Positions 1 to 6,286 of a stretch of 10,606 bases of DNA are shown here, piece by piece (within the stretch, counting starts at the first letter, position 1; each line of letters opens with the position of its first letter). Source of the DNA: Dehalococcoidales bacterium (GTDB taxonomy: Bacteria > Chloroflexota > Dehalococcoidia > Dehalococcoidales > Fen-1064); the NCBI GenBank assembly GCA_028712845.1, contig JAQTPO010000066.1, positions 1 through 10,606 of the forward strand, read 5' to 3'. Under the pieces are notes generated by a model. That model saw only the letters and a program-made list of their open reading frames with translations, searched no databases and had not been told where the DNA came from. The translations under genes were made by a program, and so were the position numbers.

Positions 1-870
1 GGCAGGCTGGATGCTACGAACGTGGTGAAACCTGAAGTTTGCGTGATTACGTCAATAAGCCTGGAACATACAGATTTGCTGGGTAATACTATTGGAGCGA
101 TTGCCGCCGAAAAGGCAGGCATTATCAAACCGGGCAGTATCGTGGTAAGTTCGCCGCAGGATGAAGAGGCAGATGCGGTGATTGCCTCAGCCTGCCGCAA
201 GCAGGGGGCCGGACTAATCAGGGTGGGGAAAGATGTGACCTATAAGAGTCTCAGGTTCGATGATACTCAGCAATCACTGGCAGTTAATGGCAGACTGGGC
301 AAATACGAACTGACAATACCTCTCCTCGGGCAGTACCAGCTTGATAATGCGGCGACAGCAGTGGCGGCATTAGAGGTACTTATCGAGAAAGGCAATATTA
401 TCTCACTCCAGAGTATAAATCAGGGAATGCGGGAAGTTAGCTGGGAAGGCAGGCTTCAGGTTCTTAACCGTCAGCCGCTGATAGTGGCAGACGGTGCTCA
501 CAATCAGGATTCCGCAAAAAAACTTAAGCAGGCTCTCAAGCAATATTTTCAGTATGAGAAAGCCATACTTGTTATTGGCATGTCATCGGATAAAAATCTG
601 GCAGGGATAGCGATGGAGTTGGCGCCAATATTCGAGAAGGTGATTGTCACGCGTTCCATCCACCCCCGTGCGATGGCGGCAGCTCCTATTGCGGCGGAGT
701 TCAGCAAATATGGTATTAAGGCTGAGCAGACCGATGATATTCCGGCGGCGTTATCTATGGCTTTAAGATTTGCCGGAGAAAAGGATATGGTTTGTATTAC
801 AGGGTCATTGTTTGTGGTGGCGGGGGCGATAGAACAAGCGATGGTATTGGGAATAAAACCTCGGAAGTGA
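1..870 (+). CDS. folC: Folylpolyglutamate synthase / dihydrofolate synthase, 5' end outside window
   Basis: This ATP-dependent cytosolic ligase adds glutamate to dihydropteroate and/or folates in folate biosynthesis. The reading frame is open from base 1 (GRLDATNVV), which is the end of the family motif GGRLDATN, so the gene begins upstream and the GTG at 22 is not its start. Next come the Mur-ligase-like stretch SLEHTD, with the conserved His near the metal/ATP site, and EKAGIIKPG. The C-terminal domain contains ADGAHN, the family DGAHN motif, and ends with GSLFVVAGA. About 290 residues are present of a usual 420-450, so roughly the N-terminal third, including the P-loop, is missing because of the window edge and not because of a mutation. 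The stop is 8 bp before the next gene, suggesting co-transcription. Whether the enzyme is bifunctional cannot be told from this part. Confidence 0.95.
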   Translation, partial: GRLDATNVVKPEVCVITSISLEHTDLLGNTIGAIAAEKAGIIKPGSIVVSSPQDEEADAVIASACRKQGAGLIRVGKDVTYKSLRFDDTQQSLAVNGRLGKYELTIPLLGQYQLDNAATAVAALEVLIEKGNIISLQSINQGMREVSWEGRLQVLNRQPLIVADGAHNQDSAKKLKQALKQYFQYEKAILVIGMSSDKNLAGIAMELAPIFEKVIVTRSIHPRAMAAAPIAAEFSKYGIKAEQTDDIPAALSMALRFAGEKDMVCITGSLFVVAGAIEQAMVLGIKPRK

Positions 871-878
871 TTTGAAAA

Positions 879-2270
879 TTGGCATCTGAATCGAACGGAG
901 TTCCACGGGAGAGCTTAACGGCGCGGCGTATCGGTAAAGACTGGACGCAGGGCAGCATCTTCAAGAATCTCATGGCGCTTTCCTGGCCTATGGCAGTCAC
1001 CCAGACTTTGATGATGCTTGGTCCCACTATCGATATGGTTTGGGTCGGTAAGCTTGGTCCAACGGCAATTGCGGCTGTCGGTATATCCGGTGTCATCGTG
1101 ATGCTGGCGCAGAGCGCAATGATGGGCTTGACAAACGGAATGCGTGCTCTGATTGCCCGCTCTATCGGCGCAAAGGACATTGATACTGCCAACCGTGCGG
1201 CGCAACATGCAGTCATTATCACGGCGTTTTACTCCATATTTATGATTATCCTGGGTTTTTTCTCGGAAGAAATTGTTGCCCTGGTCCGCCCCAGTCCCGA
1301 GGTGATTGCAATAGGAGTGCCTTACCTGCAGATTCAGTTAATCGGCGGGGCGGCAATGTCTTTCAGAATGATGATGGATGGCGTTATGCAGGCATCGGGT
1401 GACTCGATGAATCCGATGTGGGTTGCCGTCTCCTACCGCCTTGTCCATATCGCGCTGTGTCCTTTCCTTATTTTCGGCTGGTGGATTTTCCCCGAGATGG
1501 GAGTTCAGGGTGCGGCGGTAACCGCAGTCGTCTCTCAAAGCATTGGAGTGATTCTCGGTTTCAGGATTTTGTTTGGGGCAAGGTCAAGGCTAAAGCTCAC
1601 CTTCAAAGGGTTTCGTTTCGATTTCGGCATTATCTGGCGCATCGTGCGCATCGGTTTCCCGGCGCTGATTGCCGGCGTTCAGCGTACGCTGAATCAGTTC
1701 GTTCTGCAAATATTTATCGCGCCGTTTGGCACGGTTGCGCTGGCGGCGCATACCATCAATACAAGGTTCGAATGGTTTATGTGTACACCGGCGATAGCAT
1801 TTGGTATGGGTGCCGGGGTGCTCGTCGGACAGAACCTGGGGGCGAAACAACCGGGAAGAGCCGAAAAGAGCGCATGGCTGGCGGTGGGACTGGTAGAAGC
1901 CTTGGCTATTCTGGCATCGGTGGCTTTATTTATCTGGACGGGTCCCGCTATCCGCATTTTTAATAGTGAACCGGATATGGTTGCCATGGGGGGAGAGTTC
2001 TTGCGTATTGCGCTGGTTGGTTATCTCGCTGTCGGCTTTATGTTCGTGTTGATGAACTGCTTGCAGGGCGCCGGTGATACGGTGCCGATGATGATTATCA
2101 GCATTATAACCACCTGGCTCATTACCATACCGCTGGCATATTACCTGCCGAAATACACAGATTGGGGTGTGTATGGCATACGCTGGGCAATGACTGCCAG
2201 TATGCTGGTGGCAGGAGTGGCAAACATCATTTATTTCCGGACAGGTAAGTGGAAAACGCGGAGGGTGTAA
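879..2270 (+). CDS. MATE family efflux transporter, first of a tandem pair
   Basis: A 463-residue inner-membrane multidrug/toxin exporter of the MATE (NorM-like) family, which expels cationic or other organic compounds using a Na+ or H+ gradient. The protein is hydrophobic throughout, with room for the usual 12 membrane helices. A cytosolic tail of about 30 residues precedes helix 1 (LSWPM, 34-38). Family-type features are LGPTIDMVWVGKLG (47-60), with Asp52 at the position of the conserved first-helix acidic residue, a cytosolic GQNLGAK near 317-323, and QGAGDT (396-401). The start is TTG at 879. The next ATG (972) would cut into helix 1, and GGAAG upstream (863-867) can serve as a ribosome-binding site. 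It lies 8 bp after folC. Substrate is unknown. Confidence 0.93.
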   Translation: MASESNGVPRESLTARRIGKDWTQGSIFKNLMALSWPMAVTQTLMMLGPTIDMVWVGKLGPTAIAAVGISGVIVMLAQSAMMGLTNGMRALIARSIGAKDIDTANRAAQHAVIITAFYSIFMIILGFFSEEIVALVRPSPEVIAIGVPYLQIQLIGGAAMSFRMMMDGVMQASGDSMNPMWVAVSYRLVHIALCPFLIFGWWIFPEMGVQGAAVTAVVSQSIGVILGFRILFGARSRLKLTFKGFRFDFGIIWRIVRIGFPALIAGVQRTLNQFVLQIFIAPFGTVALAAHTINTRFEWFMCTPAIAFGMGAGVLVGQNLGAKQPGRAEKSAWLAVGLVEALAILASVALFIWTGPAIRIFNSEPDMVAMGGEFLRIALVGYLAVGFMFVLMNCLQGAGDTVPMMIISIITTWLITIPLAYYLPKYTDWGVYGIRWAMTASMLVAGVANIIYFRTGKWKTRRV

Positions 2271-2306
2271 CGTACACATCGTTGGTCAAAAACAGGAGTC
2301 AGGCGA

Positions 2307-3704
2307 TTGAACAATAACGATCGGCGCTTATTTCCCGGTTCAATCAAGACTAATTCTCGCGGTGTTGTTGATTTAACATCGGGTAGCATTCCCCTGAATT
2401 TGTTGAAACTTGCATGGCCAATGATTGTCAGTAGCAGCCTTAATATGCTTGGTCCCACCATTGATTTTATCTGGGTAGGTAAACTCGGTTCCGCCGCTGT
2501 GGCTGGCGTTGGGGTGGCTGGTATGGCTGTCCAGTTTTTGATGTCAGCCATGATGGGACTTGCGATAGGTATGCGGGCAATGATTGCCCGCTATATCGGA
2601 GCGAAGGATATCGCAAATGCGAATCGTGTCGCTACCCAGGCGATATTGGTCAGTCTTTTCTTATCCATTATTACGTCTTTAATTGGCATCTTTCTATCTG
2701 AGCCAATACTGCTTCTGCTCGGATTGGAAGCTGATGTGGTGCAGGAAGGCGCGGCATATCTGCGGGTGATATTTGCCTCCTCTGTCCTGATGAATGTACG
2801 CTTCGTCGGAGAGGGCAGTATGCAAGCAACAGGGGATACTATTACTCCGATGAAAATAACTTTTCTCTTCAGACTGCTCCACATCGTAATCTGTCCATTC
2901 TTTATTTTCGGCTGGTGGATATTCCCGCAACTCGGTGTTGTAGGCGCGGCGCTCACTAATGGCATAGCCCAAGGCGTCGGACTGATAATCACTTTCTGGG
3001 TTTTATTTACTGGTCGTACACGCCTACGGCTGAACCTTCGAGATCTCCATATTGACCTGCCTCTTATCTGGCGTGTGGTGAAGATCGGTATCCCGTCTTC
3101 GGTTATGGCCGCACAACAATCGCTGGGAGCTTTTGTTTTGGTCAAGTTTTTAAGCCCCTTCGGGACCAATGCGGTAGCGGCGCACTCGATATGGCAAAGG
3201 GTTGATATGATACTGATAATGCCTATCTGGGGACTGGGTATGGCGGCAGGAGTTCTTTGCGGGCAAAACTTGGGAGCTAAGAGGCCAGAACGAGCGGTAA
3301 AGACTGGTTGGATTGCGACTTTTATGGCAGAAGGTCTTACGCTCATATACGCGCTAGTATTGTTTTTTCTGGCGCGAAACGTGGTATATATCTTTAATAG
3401 TGAACCGGAATTGCTGTCTTTGGGTACTGAGTTTTTGCGTATAGCCTCAATCGGCTATCTATTTTTTGGCTTTACAATAGTTCTTCAGAACTGCATATCA
3501 GGTGCCGGTGATACCCTGCCCCCGATGTTGCTGAGCATATTAGCCAGCTGGGGAATACAAATCCCTCTGGCATATTTCCTACCCAGAGTTCCTGGACTCG
3601 GTGTCTATGGAGTACGTTGGGCAATGGTAATTGCCCTATTTGTGGGGGCTATTGCCTTTGCCGTATATTTCCTGGGTGGACGCTGGAAACGCAAGAAAGT
3701 ATAA
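2307..3704 (+). CDS. MATE family efflux transporter, second of a tandem pair
   Basis: A 465-residue paralogue of the preceding MATE protein, alignable from the N-terminal GSI motif to the basic C-terminus. Shared landmarks are LGPTIDFIWVGKLG (48-61, with Asp53), FGWWIFP (201-207), GQNLGAK (319-325), IFNSEPE and SGAGDT (398-403). The start is TTG at 2307 with AGGAG at 2293-2297, a 9-bp spacing. It follows its neighbour by 36 bp with no visible terminator. Residues differ mainly inside the helices, so the two may differ in substrate range. MATE transporters normally work alone, so a heteromeric pair would be speculation. Specific substrates cannot be read from the sequence. Confidence 0.93.
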   Translation: MNNNDRRLFPGSIKTNSRGVVDLTSGSIPLNLLKLAWPMIVSSSLNMLGPTIDFIWVGKLGSAAVAGVGVAGMAVQFLMSAMMGLAIGMRAMIARYIGAKDIANANRVATQAILVSLFLSIITSLIGIFLSEPILLLLGLEADVVQEGAAYLRVIFASSVLMNVRFVGEGSMQATGDTITPMKITFLFRLLHIVICPFFIFGWWIFPQLGVVGAALTNGIAQGVGLIITFWVLFTGRTRLRLNLRDLHIDLPLIWRVVKIGIPSSVMAAQQSLGAFVLVKFLSPFGTNAVAAHSIWQRVDMILIMPIWGLGMAAGVLCGQNLGAKRPERAVKTGWIATFMAEGLTLIYALVLFFLARNVVYIFNSEPELLSLGTEFLRIASIGYLFFGFTIVLQNCISGAGDTLPPMLLSILASWGIQIPLAYFLPRVPGLGVYGVRWAMVIALFVGAIAFAVYFLGGRWKRKKV

Positions 3705-3751
3705 TAGGGCAACAACTTGCACCGGATTGAAAGGTTACAGATGGTGAGAAA

Positions 3752-4213
3752 ATGAAAGCACTTCTCCAGCGGGTTACCTGCGCCAGTGTCAGTGTTGGCG
3801 GAGATACGGTGGGAGAAATCGGTCCCGGTCTGGCAGTGTTTCTCGGGGTGGCGGATGGTGACACACCGGAAGACGCTCAGTATCTGGCGCGGAAAATCGT
3901 GGAACTCCGTATCTTTGCCGATGCCGAGGGGAAATTCAATCTGTCTATTGCGGATGTAAAAGGCGAGCTTCTTTTAATAAGCCAGTTTACGCTTCTAGCC
4001 AAAACCCGCAAGGGGCGGCGTCCCAGTTTTACGAATGCGGCGTCGCCGGAACTAGCCGAAGCGCTTTTCAATCAATTTGTGACTTATACCAGAGACTCCG
4101 GTTTGAAGGTGGAGACAGGCAGGTTTCAACAGCAGATGCTTGTAGAAATCAAAAACGATGGTCCGGTAACGATAATGATAGACAGTAGCGAGCGGTTCGA
4201 GAGCCGCTCATAG
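3752..4213 (+). CDS. dtd: D-aminoacyl-tRNA deacylase
   Basis: A 153-residue cytosolic proofreading enzyme that hydrolyses D-amino acids (and Gly from mischarged tRNA-Ala) off tRNA. It carries both signature motifs of the homodimeric DTD1 family: SQFTL at 77-81 and NDGPVT at 135-140, the latter containing the Gly-cis-Pro pair that excludes L-amino acids from the active site. The N-terminus (MKALLQRVTCASVSV) is typical, as is the segment KGRRPSFTNAA (87-97). Length matches the usual 145-155. The ATG at 3752 has only a weak purine-rich stretch (GGTGAG, 3743-3748) ahead of it. It lies 47 bp after the second MATE gene and 31 bp before the dehydrogenase gene, so it probably shares their transcript. 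Confidence 0.97.
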   Translation: MKALLQRVTCASVSVGGDTVGEIGPGLAVFLGVADGDTPEDAQYLARKIVELRIFADAEGKFNLSIADVKGELLLISQFTLLAKTRKGRRPSFTNAASPELAEALFNQFVTYTRDSGLKVETGRFQQQMLVEIKNDGPVTIMIDSSERFESRS

Positions 4214-4244
4214 TTCGGTTCTTAAATAAAATAAGGAGGTTTCT

Positions 4245-5090
4245 ATGGGTAAGCTCAATGGTAAGGTAGCTATTATCACGGGTGCAAGCCGAGGAATTGG
4301 CAGGGCAACCGCACAAATCTTTGCGGCAGAAGGCGCTAAAGTGGTCTGTGCGGCGCGTACTCTCAATGAAGGCGACCACATGCTGGAGGGTTCTCTCCAG
4401 AGTACAGTAGCGAAAATCAAAAAATCGGGTGGAACCGCCGCTGCAGTCACAGTAGATGTGTCCAATGAGGAAAGTTGCGCCAATCTGGTGGCAGAAACTA
4501 AAAAGCTTTTTGGTCCTATCGATGTGTTGGTAAACAACGCCGCGATGACCTATTTTCTGCCGGTGGAATCATTTCCGGTCAAGAAATGGATAATATCTTT
4601 TGCCGTCAATTTTCATGGTCCTTTCATGTTGTGTCAGAAGGTCTTGCCTGATATGAAAGCGCGCAAGAAAGGGTCGATTGTCAACGTATCATCTGGAGCG
4701 GCAATCGGACCCGGGCGCGGTCCTTACAAGGGACCGGCTCCTCACGGTAGCACGCTTTACGGCGCAGAAAAAGCGGCTCTTGAGCGTTTTACCCAGGGAC
4801 TGGCGGAAGAGGTGTATGGGTATGGCATTTCTGTTACCTGTGTCTCCCCTTCGAACCTGGTACCCACTCCCGGCACAATCTATCACAAGCTTGCTACCGG
4901 AATGGATGACCCGCGCGGCGAGCCGCAATCGATGATGGGGAATGCCATTCTCCTGCTGGCAACCGAGCCGCTGGACAAGGTTACGGGCCGCGTGACTTAC
5001 AGTCAGGCAATCCTTAAGGAGTTCGGTTGGATAAAAGAGGGTAAGGGGCTGGGCATCGACCGCAAGGGAAGCGGTTATAGCCTGGTGTAG
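4245..5090 (+). CDS. Short-chain dehydrogenase/reductase (SDR), substrate unknown
   Basis: A 281-residue NAD(P)-dependent oxidoreductase of the classical SDR superfamily. The Rossmann cofactor motif TGASRGIG is at 12-19, NNAA at 97-100, the Asn of the tetrad probably at 122, the catalytic Ser at 149/150 (NVSS), and YGAEK gives Tyr172 and Lys176. The set is complete, so the enzyme should be active. Arg38 after the second strand (CAAR) hints at NADPH preference, but this is weak. Two features differ from a typical FabG: an insertion rich in Gly/Pro between the catalytic Ser and Tyr (155-169), and a C-terminal extension after about residue 255 ending GSGYSLV. The start ATG has a strong Shine-Dalgarno AAGGAGG (4233-4239). 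It is last in the folC-MATE-MATE-dtd run. I cannot assign a substrate or pathway. Confidence 0.9.
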   Translation: MGKLNGKVAIITGASRGIGRATAQIFAAEGAKVVCAARTLNEGDHMLEGSLQSTVAKIKKSGGTAAAVTVDVSNEESCANLVAETKKLFGPIDVLVNNAAMTYFLPVESFPVKKWIISFAVNFHGPFMLCQKVLPDMKARKKGSIVNVSSGAAIGPGRGPYKGPAPHGSTLYGAEKAALERFTQGLAEEVYGYGISVTCVSPSNLVPTPGTIYHKLATGMDDPRGEPQSMMGNAILLLATEPLDKVTGRVTYSQAILKEFGWIKEGKGLGIDRKGSGYSLV

Positions 5091-5129
5091 TATTAAATAG
5101 CTGCTCGTTAAATTATCCATCCGGGACTG

Positions 5130-5147
5130 GTTGCGAATATTCGCAAC
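5130..5147. promoter_or_regulatory. Perfect 18-bp palindrome, likely Fur-family operator
   Basis: GTTGCGAATATTCGCAAC is its own reverse complement and lies 48 bp before the Fur-family gene. Size, AT-rich centre and placement fit the operators of Fur/Zur-type regulators, which often control their own gene. A good -10-like hexamer, TACAAT, follows directly at 5148-5153. If that -10 is used, the palindrome fills the promoter spacer and bound repressor would block RNA polymerase. The TGCG-N6-CGCA core recurs upstream of the transporter gene. Confidence 0.65.
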
Positions 5148-5156
5148 TACAATGGC

Positions 5157-5185
5157 TTGCATCCTCATCGTATGTCTGGTAAAAT
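5157..5185 (+). promoter_or_regulatory. Candidate sigma70-type promoter for the Fur-family gene
   Basis: TTGCAT (5157-5162) and TAAAAT (5180-5185) are separated by 17 bp and match the -35 and -10 consensus well. Transcription would start near 5191-5193, only a few bases before the ATG at 5195, giving an almost leaderless mRNA. This agrees with the lack of a Shine-Dalgarno there. The alternative is TACAAT at 5148-5153 with a poor -35 region. The choice cannot be settled from sequence alone. Confidence 0.4.
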
Positions 5186-5194
5186 AAAAAAAGC

Positions 5195-5689
5195 ATGAGA
5201 TTTCCTTGGCAGAAGCCGGTTGTTAAAGTAGAAGTTCACCGTGATATGGCGGATGAATTAAGCCATCAGGGTTACCGTATGACCCCGCAGCGGCTGATGA
5301 TTGTCGCCGCCATTGAAAACAGCAGTGACCATATCAGCGCTGAGGATGTTTATTCTCAGGTGGTGGCGAAATATCCCAACGTCAATGTTTCCACGGTGTA
5401 CCGCACACTGGAATTATTGGAGCAGCTCGGCTTAGTGACCAAGACTGACCTTGGCGGCGGACGGGTGATGTACCACCCGGTGGAAAAAGGACACCACCAT
5501 CACCTGGTTTGCCGGGAGTGCGGGACGATTATCGATATGGATGAATACGCTTTAGCACCTCTGAAAGAAACGTTGCTTCGGGAATACCAGTTTATCGCCG
5601 AACTGCGGCATCTGGGTATCCTGGGTTTATGTGTGAATTGTAAACAGAAGGCGCAGAATAAACTTGAAGAGAGTAAGCAAAATGGGTAA
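5195..5689 (+). CDS. Fur-family metal-responsive transcriptional regulator (Zur/Fur/PerR type)
   Basis: A 164-residue cytosolic DNA-binding repressor of the ferric-uptake-regulator superfamily. The N-terminal winged helix includes YRMTPQRLMI (27-36) and the recognition helix NVSTVYRTLELL (64-75). The dimerisation domain has the His cluster GHHHHLVC (99-106), and two Cys pairs, CREC (106-109) and CVNC (146-149), of the kind that hold a structural zinc. Which metal it senses is not readable from sequence. Its position ahead of a cluster-9 ABC transporter favours Zur-like or nickel sensing. The ATG at 5195 lacks a Shine-Dalgarno. Met18 (5246) is an alternative start that would keep the whole winged helix. 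Its 3' end overlaps the next gene by 8 bp. The palindrome at 5130-5147 suggests autoregulation. Confidence 0.93.
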   Translation: MRFPWQKPVVKVEVHRDMADELSHQGYRMTPQRLMIVAAIENSSDHISAEDVYSQVVAKYPNVNVSTVYRTLELLEQLGLVTKTDLGGGRVMYHPVEKGHHHHLVCRECGTIIDMDEYALAPLKETLLREYQFIAELRHLGILGLCVNCKQKAQNKLEESKQNG

Positions 5690-5900
5690 AGAAGAAAAAG
5701 ATAACCTCAAGGCATTACTTAAATACTGGATAGCCCACAATGAAGACCACAGTGCAGAATTCAAAGAATGGGCAGAAAAAGCAAAAGCAATGGGTGAGGA
5801 TGAAATCGCGCGTAATATCCAGCAGGCAGTCGAGCAGATGGACAAAGCCACTGCGCTCTTCTCGCAATCATTGAAGAAGCTGGGTGGAAAGGAGAAATAA
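5682..5900 (+). CDS. Small helical protein of unknown function, overlapping the regulator gene
   Basis: A 72-residue, highly charged protein with no membrane segment or signal peptide. It looks all-helical, as two or three amphipathic helices (about 6-17, 24-38 and 40-66). It has one His pair, AHNEDH (His19 and His23, i/i+4 on one helix face), followed by acidic residues, an arrangement able to bind a metal ion, though that is inference. The ATG at 5682 is chosen because GAAGAGAG (5667-5674) lies just upstream and the 8-bp overlap with the regulator stop suggests translational coupling. An in-frame TTG at 5664 would add six residues and is less likely. The next gene begins one base after its stop. 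I do not recognise a characterised family. The context suggests a role in metal homeostasis. Confidence 0.8.
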   Translation: MGKEEKDNLKALLKYWIAHNEDHSAEFKEWAEKAKAMGEDEIARNIQQAVEQMDKATALFSQSLKKLGGKEK

Positions 5901-5901
5901 T

Positions 5902-6111
5902 ATGTGCCTATCAAAAGCGTATGTGGAGAAGGGCGGAAAGAAAGAATTCCTGATGACCGATATTGCCTCGGTCAAAGTAGAGGACGGTAAGCTTACCCTG
6001 AAGAGTCTCTTCGGTGAGAAAAAAGAAGTGGCCGCTACTATCCGTGAGATCGATTTTACCGCCAGCCTTCTAAAACTGGAATTTTCCGGCGGAGGCGTTC
6101 CCGTAGACTAG
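5902..6111 (+). CDS. CooT-like small metal-binding protein
   Basis: A 69-residue protein starting MCLSK, the hallmark N-terminus of the CooT family. In Rhodospirillum rubrum CooT, Cys2 is a nickel ligand in a homodimer that supports carbon monoxide dehydrogenase maturation. The rest (VEDGKLTLKSLFGEKKEV, then IREIDFTASLLKLEF) has the alternating pattern of the small beta-barrel and matches the family length of 60-70. It contains no His, so Cys2 and the N-terminal amine would be the natural metal ligands. The ATG at 5902 has AAAGGAG upstream (5888-5894) and begins one base after the preceding stop. No CO dehydrogenase gene is in the window. It sits between a metal regulator and a metal transporter, which suggests a role in metal handling. 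Nickel specificity here is inference. Confidence 0.85.
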   Translation: MCLSKAYVEKGGKKEFLMTDIASVKVEDGKLTLKSLFGEKKEVAATIREIDFTASLLKLEFSGGGVPVD

Positions 6112-6113
6112 GG

Positions 6114-6129
6114 GCTAAAATTTTTTAGC
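6114..6129 (+). terminator. AT-rich hairpin right after the CooT-like gene, weak terminator candidate
   Basis: GCTAAA (6114-6119) and TTTAGC (6124-6129) form a perfect 6-bp stem around a 4-base loop, three bases after the stop codon. The stem is AT-rich and only TTTG follows, so termination would be weak. It may instead be a palindromic protein site. Confidence 0.3.
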
Positions 6130-6136
6130 TTTGTAC

Positions 6137-6150
6137 TGCAACAAGTTGCA
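6137..6150. promoter_or_regulatory. Inverted repeat, candidate Fur-family operator (box A)
   Basis: TGCAACAAGTTGCA has perfect 6-bp arms around two bases. Read as TGCA-N6-TGCA it has the same geometry as the palindrome before the regulator gene. It lies in the 175-bp gap before the binding-protein gene. Confidence 0.45.
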
Positions 6151-6152
6151 TA

Positions 6153-6166
6153 TGCGTGTTATCGCA
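6153..6166. promoter_or_regulatory. Inverted repeat TGCG-N6-CGCA, candidate Fur-family operator (box B)
   Basis: TGCGTGTTATCGCA has the same outer arms and six-base spacer as the core of the 5130-5147 palindrome. Over the 16-base window 6152-6167, 11 bases match. Its centre is 16 bp from that of box A, close enough for cooperative binding. No convincing -35/-10 pair stands out beside it; TATATT at 6204-6209 is one loose -10 candidate. The remainder of the 6112-6286 gap shows only an orphan Shine-Dalgarno-like site and the real one. Confidence 0.5.
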
Positions 6167-6267
6167 ATGTTTGGAAGATTAATAAGGAGGCTTCCGATAA
6201 GTTTATATTCAATTAACAGATAACGACCAGTAAATTGCAACTGTAATTAACGAGATTCCTTGTAACT

Positions 6268-6276
6268 TAAGGAGGT
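6268..6276 (+). promoter_or_regulatory. Strong ribosome-binding site of the binding-protein gene
   Basis: TAAGGAGGT lies 10 bp ahead of the ATG at 6287 and is nearly a full match to the 16S anti-Shine-Dalgarno. It fixes that start and implies high translation of the lipoprotein. Confidence 0.8.
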
Positions 6277-6286
6277 TATATCGCTC

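Noticed and set aside
22..24. GTG at 22 as the start of folC
   Set aside because: The open frame continues to base 1 and encodes the conserved GRLDATN motif, so the gene starts outside the window.
1418..1963. 181-codon plus-strand frame inside the first MATE gene
   Set aside because: It lies out of frame within an intact gene, with a Cys/Arg/Gly-rich composition typical of a shifted reading frame.
2591..3346. Long minus-strand open frame (251 codons) inside the second MATE gene
   Set aside because: It is antisense to a clear transporter gene, has no family resemblance or ribosome-binding site, and is a shadow of the codon pattern on the plus strand.
3708..3719. GCAACAACTTGC before dtd, resembling the TGCA-N6-TGCA boxes
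   Set aside because: The arms are only 4 bp, it lies inside a tightly packed run of unrelated genes, and no promoter is visible beside it.
6235..6240. TTGCAA upstream of the lipoprotein gene as a third operator
   Set aside because: Only a half-site is present; the matching arm at the right distance is missing.
6112..6286. Possible metal-sensing or cobalamin riboswitch in the 175-bp leader of the transporter
   Set aside because: I could not find a conserved core or multi-helix fold of a nickel/cobalt, manganese or cobalamin riboswitch. The inverted repeats are better explained as protein-binding sites.
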